Source: Clostridiales bacterium
GTDB taxonomy: Bacteria > Bacillota > Clostridia > Oscillospirales > Oscillospiraceae
Direction: 5' to 3'
DNA: 5,823 nucleotides
NCBI GenBank assembly: GCA_021201515.1
Contig: JAJQET010000212.1
Span: 1-5,823, forward strand
Below the pieces are notes generated by a model that saw only the letters and a program-made list of their open reading frames with translations, was not told the DNA's origin and searched no databases. A program made the position numbers and the translations under genes. Shown here piece by piece: positions 1-3,416 of this stretch (position 1 is the first letter of the stretch; each line of letters begins with the position of its first letter).

Positions 1-24
1 TGCCAACGAGCATCACTGATAAAA

Positions 25-84
25 CTATTGCAACTTGCTATTGCAATTCGAGCTACAAAAAATTCTCAAAAACAGTTGCAATTC
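25..84. repeat. TTGCAA repeat cluster upstream of rpmE
   Basis: The 9-mer CTATTGCAA occurs at 25-33 and again at 38-46, a 13-bp period. TTGCAATTC occurs at 41-49 and 76-84. The core TTGCAA is palindromic, and the copy at 76-81 is also the likely -35 box of the rpmE promoter. GCTATTGCAATT at 37-48 resembles GCTATTATAATT at 97-108 (10 of 12 bases), which covers the -10 region. This arrangement could be an operator or simply AT-rich promoter upstream sequence. I recognise no known regulator box: it does not match Zur, PerR, CcpA or LexA consensus sites. Positions 1-159 contain no gene that I can support. Confidence 0.45.
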
Positions 85-104
85 CCGCCGGGATGTGCTA
101 TTAT
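76..104 (+). promoter_or_regulatory. Sigma-A-type promoter of rpmE
   Basis: The -35 box is TTGCAA (76-81), followed by a 17-bp spacer and the -10 box TATTAT (99-104). A TG at 96-97 gives an extended -10. Transcription would begin near 110-112, leaving a leader of about 50 nt. A perfect TATAAT at 102-107 overlaps the -10, but it would need a 20-bp spacer, so I prefer TATTAT as the working hexamer. The rpmE ribosome binding site AGGTG (148-152) lies 7 nt before the start codon. Confidence 0.7.
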
Positions 105-159
105 AATTGTTGCTTTGTAGAAAACTAGCTCTATCTTTTCATGAGAGAGGTGAACCAAT

Positions 160-363
160 ATGAAAGCAGGTATCCATCCCAATTATCAGCAGACCACCAT
201 TCGCTGCGCTTGCGGCGCTGTCTATCCCACCGGCTCCACCAAGAAGGACATCCGCGTGGAAGTGTGCGCCAAGTGTCACCCCTTCTTCACCGGAAAGCAG
301 AAGATGGTGGATACAGGTGGTCGTGTCAGCCGCTTCAATAAGAAGTTCGGTCTGGACAAGTGA
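160..363 (+). CDS. rpmE: 50S ribosomal protein L31 (zinc-binding C+ type)
   Basis: This is ribosomal protein L31 (bL31), a small component of the large subunit that contacts the central protuberance and helps bridge to the 30S subunit. The 67-residue length is normal for the family. The N-terminus MKAGIHPNY and the central R-C-A-C-G segment are typical. Four cysteines, C16, C18, C36 and C39, form the zinc ribbon that defines the C+ paralogue; the zinc-free C- form lacks them. The start is fixed by AGGTG at 148-152, 7 nt upstream of ATG. The gene has its own promoter and terminator and so appears monocistronic. In Bacillus the C+ form is the zinc-replete version, replaced by a C- paralogue when zinc is scarce; no such paralogue is in this window. 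Identification is firm. Confidence 0.97.
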   Translation: MKAGIHPNYQQTTIRCACGAVYPTGSTKKDIRVEVCAKCHPFFTGKQKMVDTGGRVSRFNKKFGLDK

Positions 364-373
364 CTTGTATGTG

Positions 374-409
374 AAAAACGCTGCACTGAGCGAGGGTGCG
401 GCGTTTTTT
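374..409 (+). terminator. Intrinsic terminator after rpmE
   Basis: Bases 379-386 (CGCTGCAC) pair with 396-403 (GTGCGGCG), with one T-G wobble. The stem is extended by A374-A378 against the T-run 404-408, and the loop is about 9 nt. The T-run 404-409 follows immediately. It sits 10 nt after the rpmE stop codon and separates rpmE transcription from the flavin reductase gene. Confidence 0.9.
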
Positions 410-474
410 CCATCTATTTTCGTTTTTATTGGAAACGTTCCGCATTGGCGGGACGCGCCTGCATTTTATCGTTT

Positions 475-480
475 GGAGGG
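475..480 (+). promoter_or_regulatory. Ribosome binding site that sets the flavin reductase start
   Basis: GGAGGG at 475-480 lies 7 nt before ATG 488. The reading frame stays open back to 317, inside rpmE, but only the ATG at 488 has this signal. It is also the first start that matches the family N-terminus. I found no convincing promoter between the rpmE terminator and this site. Confidence 0.85.
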
Positions 481-487
481 AACCATC

Positions 488-991
488 ATGATTCAGAAAA
501 TCGACCCGAAGTCCATCACCAGAAACCCCTTTGCCATGATCGGCGACGACTGGATGCTGATCACCGCCGGGAACCGGGAGAAGTGCAACACCATGACGGC
601 CAGCTGGGGCGGTGTAGGCATCCTGTGGGGCAAGCCGGTGGCCACCTGCTATATCCGTCCCCAGCGGTACACCAAGGAGTTTGTGGACCGGGAGGACTAC
701 TTCACCCTGTCCGTCCTGCCGAAGGACTACCGGAAGGCTCTGGCCTTCTGCGGCTCCAAATCCGGCCGGGATTATGACAAGTTCGCGGAGACCGGCCTGA
801 CCCCCGCCTATGCCGACTGCGGCGCCCCCTATATCGCCCAGGCCAAGCTGGTGCTGGTGTGCAAAAAGCTATACGCCCAGGAGCTGGGGCCGGAGCATCT
901 CACCGACCCCTCCATCGACGCCCAGCACTATCCCACCCACGACTGGCACACCATGTATATCGGTGAAATCGTGGAGGCCTATCAAAAGTAA
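488..991 (+). CDS. Flavin reductase family protein (FMN-binding split barrel)
   Basis: A 167-residue cytoplasmic protein of the flavin reductase-like family (split-barrel FMN-binding fold, RutF/COG1853 group). Members bind FMN and typically use NAD(P)H to reduce flavin, or act as flavoprotein electron carriers; the physiological partner here is unknown. Family signatures are the segment N34-T-M-T-A-S-W-G-G42 near the N-terminus, expected to line the flavin phosphate site, then R57-P-Q-R-Y-T62, then a hydrophobic strand around F72-V76. The later C-G-S-K-S-G-R-D stretch is also common in clostridial members. There is no signal peptide or membrane segment, and the length is usual for this short subgroup. 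It lies 78 nt after the rpmE terminator and 55 nt before hflX, so it may share a transcript with hflX. The family assignment is good; the substrate is not determinable. Confidence 0.85.
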   Translation: MIQKIDPKSITRNPFAMIGDDWMLITAGNREKCNTMTASWGGVGILWGKPVATCYIRPQRYTKEFVDREDYFTLSVLPKDYRKALAFCGSKSGRDYDKFAETGLTPAYADCGAPYIAQAKLVLVCKKLYAQELGPEHLTDPSIDAQHYPTHDWHTMYIGEIVEAYQK

Positions 992-994
992 CCG

Positions 995-1022
995 CCGCTC
1001 CTGCCGCCCTGCGGGGCAGCGG
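995..1022 (+). other. GC-rich hairpin with 8-bp tandem repeat between the flavin reductase gene and hflX
   Basis: CTGCC (1001-1005) can pair with GGCAG (1015-1019), and CCG (995-997) with CGG (1020-1022), leaving a small bulge. No T-run follows, so it is not a canonical terminator. GCGGGGCA is present twice in tandem at 1011-1026. It may act as a weak attenuator or as an RNA-stability element between two co-transcribed genes, or it may have no role. Confidence 0.35.
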
Positions 1023-1030
1023 GGCAGAAC

Positions 1031-1035
1031 GGAGA
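1031..1035 (+). promoter_or_regulatory. Ribosome binding site that sets the hflX start
   Basis: GGAGA at 1031-1035 lies 11 nt before ATG 1047, slightly longer than the usual spacing. The frame is open upstream to 810, within the flavin reductase gene in another frame, but that extension is a translation of the neighbouring gene and has no family similarity. ATG 1047 is the only sensible start. Confidence 0.65.
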
Positions 1036-1046
1036 TTTTTCACACA

Positions 1047-2372
1047 ATGACAGAGACGAGTTTACAGGAAACGAACATCAACCGGGCGGTGCTGGTGGGC
1101 CTTTGCGCCCACAACCTCCGCCGGGAGGACAATTCCAGCGATACCACCATGGAGGAGTTGCAGGCCCTCCTGGAGACCGCCGGGGGCGAGACCCTGGCCA
1201 TCGTCCTCCAAAACCGGGACACCCCGGATTCCCGCACCTTCATCGGGGAGGGCAAGGTGGCCGAGGTGAAGGAGCTGGCCCACAACCTGGGGGCCGACCT
1301 GGTGGTGTTTGACAACGAGCTGTCCCCCGCTCAGGTGCGGGTGCTGACGGAGGAGCTGGAGCTACACGTCATGGACCGGGCGGCGCTGATTCTGGACATC
1401 TTCGCCCAGCGGGCCCGCACCAGCGAGGGCCGGCTCCAGGTGGAGCTGGCCCAGTACAAGTATATGCTGCCCCGGCTCACCGGCATGTGGACCCATCTGG
1501 TGCGGCAGAACGCCGCCGGGGGCAAGTCCCCCATCGGCACCCGCGGCCCCGGCGAGACCCAGCTGGAGACCGACCGCCGCCACATCCGACGGAAGATTCA
1601 GAAGCTGGAGGAAAACCTGGCGGAGGTGCGCCGGGTGCGGGCCGTCCAGCGGGACCGGCGGGAGAAGAACGAGGTGCCGGTGGTGGCCATCATCGGCTAC
1701 ACCAACGCAGGCAAGTCCACTCTATTAAACCGGCTCACCGGCAGCGCCATCCCTGCCAACGACAGGCTGTTCGACACCCTGGACACCACCACCCGGATGC
1801 TGGAGCTGTCGGACACCTGCACGGTGCTGATCTCCGACACGGTGGGCTTCATCCGCAAGCTGCCCACCCATCTGGTGGAGGCGTTTAAGGCCACGCTGGA
1901 GGAACTGCAATATGCGGACCTGCTGCTCCATGTCATTGACGTCAGCAATCCGGAGTGGCCTGCTCAGGCAGAGGTGGTGGACAAGCTGGTGCGGGAGCTG
2001 GGGGCACAGGAGACCCCCTGCGTCCGGGTGCTGAACAAGCGCGACCGGTTTGTGGACAGCCACGGCGCACCGGAGCTGCTCCCCCACGGGGAGGACATCG
2101 TCCGGGTCTCCGCCAAAACCGGCGAGGGCATGGACGACCTGCTGGCGCTGCTGCGCAGTCTGCTGGACGCCGGCACCCGGCAGGTGACGCTGGCCATTCC
2201 CTATGACCAGGGGGGCGTCCTTGACCTGCTCTACCGGGAGGCGAAGGTGGAGAGCGTGGAGTATGCGGATACCATCCGTGTCTCCGCCGTCTGCACCCCC
2301 AGGGTGCTGGGCCAGGTGCGGCGGTACTGCGATCCGCCGCTGCCGGAAGTGAAGGAGCCATGGGAGGGGTAA
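1047..2372 (+). CDS. hflX: GTPase HflX, 50S-binding ribosome rescue factor
   Basis: A 441-residue GTPase of the Obg-HflX group, close to the usual 420-440. Family members bind the 50S subunit and split or rescue stalled ribosomes, notably in stress; some also unwind rRNA. The N-terminal HflX subdomain (about 13-165) precedes the family hallmark G167-P-G-E-T-Q-L-E-T-D-R-R178. A charged helical arm of about 30 residues follows. The G domain has G1 G217-Y-T-N-A-G-K-S-T225, switch I L241-F-D-T-L-D-T-T-T-R250, G3 D264-T-V-G-F-I269, G4 N330-K-R-D333 and G5 S355-A-K357. All nucleotide-binding motifs are intact. Switch I reads L-D-T-T-T-R where most family members have L-D-P-T-T-R. A short C-terminal domain ends the protein. 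It is the last gene before a convergent neighbour and ends in a shared terminator. Identification is firm. Confidence 0.96.
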   Translation: MTETSLQETNINRAVLVGLCAHNLRREDNSSDTTMEELQALLETAGGETLAIVLQNRDTPDSRTFIGEGKVAEVKELAHNLGADLVVFDNELSPAQVRVLTEELELHVMDRAALILDIFAQRARTSEGRLQVELAQYKYMLPRLTGMWTHLVRQNAAGGKSPIGTRGPGETQLETDRRHIRRKIQKLEENLAEVRRVRAVQRDRREKNEVPVVAIIGYTNAGKSTLLNRLTGSAIPANDRLFDTLDTTTRMLELSDTCTVLISDTVGFIRKLPTHLVEAFKATLEELQYADLLLHVIDVSNPEWPAQAEVVDKLVRELGAQETPCVRVLNKRDRFVDSHGAPELLPHGEDIVRVSAKTGEGMDDLLALLRSLLDAGTRQVTLAIPYDQGGVLDLLYREAKVESVEYADTIRVSAVCTPRVLGQVRRYCDPPLPEVKEPWEG

Positions 2373-2465
2373 GCCCTGTCCTGCGATGGGCTGTAACGCT
2401 CTGGGCAAAAGGCGGACGCCGCCGCCCCGATGGGATGCTTTCACTGTTTACAAGGTTATAATCAT

Positions 2466-2511
2466 AAAAAGCACTTCGGCTGCATCAAGATGCGCAGCCG
2501 AAGTGCTTTTT
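2466..2511. terminator. Bidirectional intrinsic terminator between hflX and the convergent gene
   Basis: Bases 2466-2483 (A5, then GCACTTCGGCTGC) are perfectly complementary to 2494-2511 (GCAGCCGAAGTGC, then T5), with a 10-nt loop at 2484-2493. The A-run on one side and T-run on the other give each strand a U-tract, so it should stop transcription from both directions. It ends 2 nt from the stop codon of the minus-strand gene but lies 93 nt beyond the hflX stop. The intervening 2373-2465 holds nothing I can assign. Confidence 0.93.
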
Positions 2512-2513
2512 CA

Positions 2514-3263
2514 TCAGTGTTTCCGCTGCAGTTGGGTCAGCAAGCGCTGCATACTGGCCGCGTCCTGCCGTTGCACCGCTTCCGCGCTCAGCGTTTGCAG
2601 AAGATGTACCTCTGCCCGCAGCTGCATCTTTTCCTTGGTAAGCCGCGCATCCTTCGTCCCGGTGACGGTGATCACCTGCATGGGCAGATGGTTCGCCTGG
2701 GCGACCTCCAATGCGCTGCGCACCATGGCGCGGTTCTTTTTTGGGACGGAATAGAACACGCTGCGGCCCAGCCCCGCCCGCTGCATCAGGGCCTCATGGG
2801 CCTCCTGCCCGGCGCCCCGGCGGCAGCCCGCCCGCTCCAGCAGCCGGGGGAACACCCTGCCTGTGGTAAATTCATCCTGATAGCACAGGAGCAGGTTGGC
2901 GTCCCGCAGGCCGGACAGCACAATGGGTGCGTCCAGTTCACTGACCTGCAAGCAGAACACGACCTTCTGCCCTCCCTCTTTCAGGGGGGCCAGGCTCTTC
3001 CGATTCAGCCGGGCACCGCTCACGAAGCACACCATATCATACACGCCCAGCGCCAGCCAGCGGGCGGCAGAATGTTCCCTGTCGTCCGGCCCACGCCATC
3101 CGACCAGGCGGCACAGCAGCAGGAACAGCCCATACAGCAGCAGCATTACGGCCAAAATCACCGCAAAGGCCAACAGCAGCCGCCAGCCAAACGCCAGACC
3201 GGAGAAAAGGAAGGCAAGCACGCCTGCCACAACGCTGATTACCAGAAAAATCAGAAACAACAT
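2514..3263 (-). CDS. Membrane protein with a degenerate PlsC-like (lysophospholipid acyltransferase) domain
   Basis: A 249-residue protein with two hydrophobic helices (about 2-21 and 27-54) followed by a soluble domain on a basic, leucine-rich background. Read against the PlsC/LPLAT layout, the soluble part follows the usual order. There is a pre-motif strand (K100-V-V-F-C-L), then Q106-V-S-E-L-D111 where PlsC enzymes have the catalytic H-x4-D. A segment like the glycerol-phosphate-proximal helix follows (D130-E-F to A145-G-C), then Y171-S-V-P-K-K176 where F-P-E-G-T-R is expected, and L193-P-M-Q-V-I-T-V-T-G-T202 where the family has V-P-I-V-P-V-x-x-x-G-T. The catalytic histidine and the F-P-E-G motif are both lost, so acyltransferase activity is unlikely. 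Residues 205-249 look helical. The start has GAGGTGG (3270-3276) 6 nt upstream. The frame is intact with its own promoter, so this is probably a maintained protein, not a decaying gene. The fold assignment is my reading from motif order and needs a profile or structure comparison; otherwise call it a hypothetical membrane protein. Confidence 0.6.
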   Translation of the reverse strand: MLFLIFLVISVVAGVLAFLFSGLAFGWRLLLAFAVILAVMLLLYGLFLLLCRLVGWRGPDDREHSAARWLALGVYDMVCFVSGARLNRKSLAPLKEGGQKVVFCLQVSELDAPIVLSGLRDANLLLCYQDEFTTGRVFPRLLERAGCRRGAGQEAHEALMQRAGLGRSVFYSVPKKNRAMVRSALEVAQANHLPMQVITVTGTKDARLTKEKMQLRAEVHLLQTLSAEAVQRQDAASMQRLLTQLQRKH

Positions 3264-3286
3264 AACATTCCACCTCGCTGCCTTCT

Positions 3287-3315
3287 ATTTTACAGGGTTC
3301 GGCTTCTTTTTGCAA
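3287..3315 (-). promoter_or_regulatory. Sigma-A-type promoter of the PlsC-like gene
   Basis: On the minus strand, TTGCAA (3310-3315) is followed by a 17-bp spacer and TAAAAT (3287-3292). Transcription should start near 3280, giving a leader of only about 17 nt that already contains the ribosome binding site GAGGTGG (3270-3276). This makes the gene independent of pheT. The -35 hexamer is the same palindrome as in the rpmE promoter. Confidence 0.72.
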
Positions 3316-3357
3316 TCAGGATTTCAAAAAAATGCAGCTTACCAATTCGTGCAGAAG

Positions 3358-3385
3358 GGCGGCCCCTGCGGATGCGGGGGCCGCC
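3358..3385 (-). terminator. GC-rich hairpin after pheT, probable terminator without a U-tract
   Basis: GGCGGCCCCTGC (3358-3369) pairs with GCGGGGGCCGCC (3374-3385) through 12 pairs, one a wobble, around a 4-nt loop. It lies about 31 nt past the pheT stop codon. On the minus strand no T-run follows the stem directly; the next is T7 at 3325-3331, about 26 nt further on. It may be a weak or factor-assisted terminator, or it may protect the 3' end of the pheT mRNA. Some transcripts may read through into the PlsC-like gene. Confidence 0.6.
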
Positions 3386-3416
3386 TGATGGGATACATTT
3401 AAAACTCAGCGAAGGC

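Noticed and set aside
317..487. N-terminal extension of the flavin reductase frame back to ATG 317
   Set aside because: The extension overlaps rpmE and its terminator. The ATG at 488 has GGAGGG at 7 nt and matches the family start.
810..1046. Extension of the hflX frame back to ATG 810
   Set aside because: It is a proline/serine-rich translation of the flavin reductase gene in the wrong frame. HflX similarity begins after ATG 1047.
1725..2444. Minus-strand open frame (239 codons) antisense to hflX
   Set aside because: It lies opposite the HflX GTPase domain, has no ribosome binding site, and has the composition of a shadow frame.
2457..2462. TATAAT hexamer just before the shared terminator
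   Set aside because: There is no -35 box at a suitable distance, and any transcript would run straight into the terminator.
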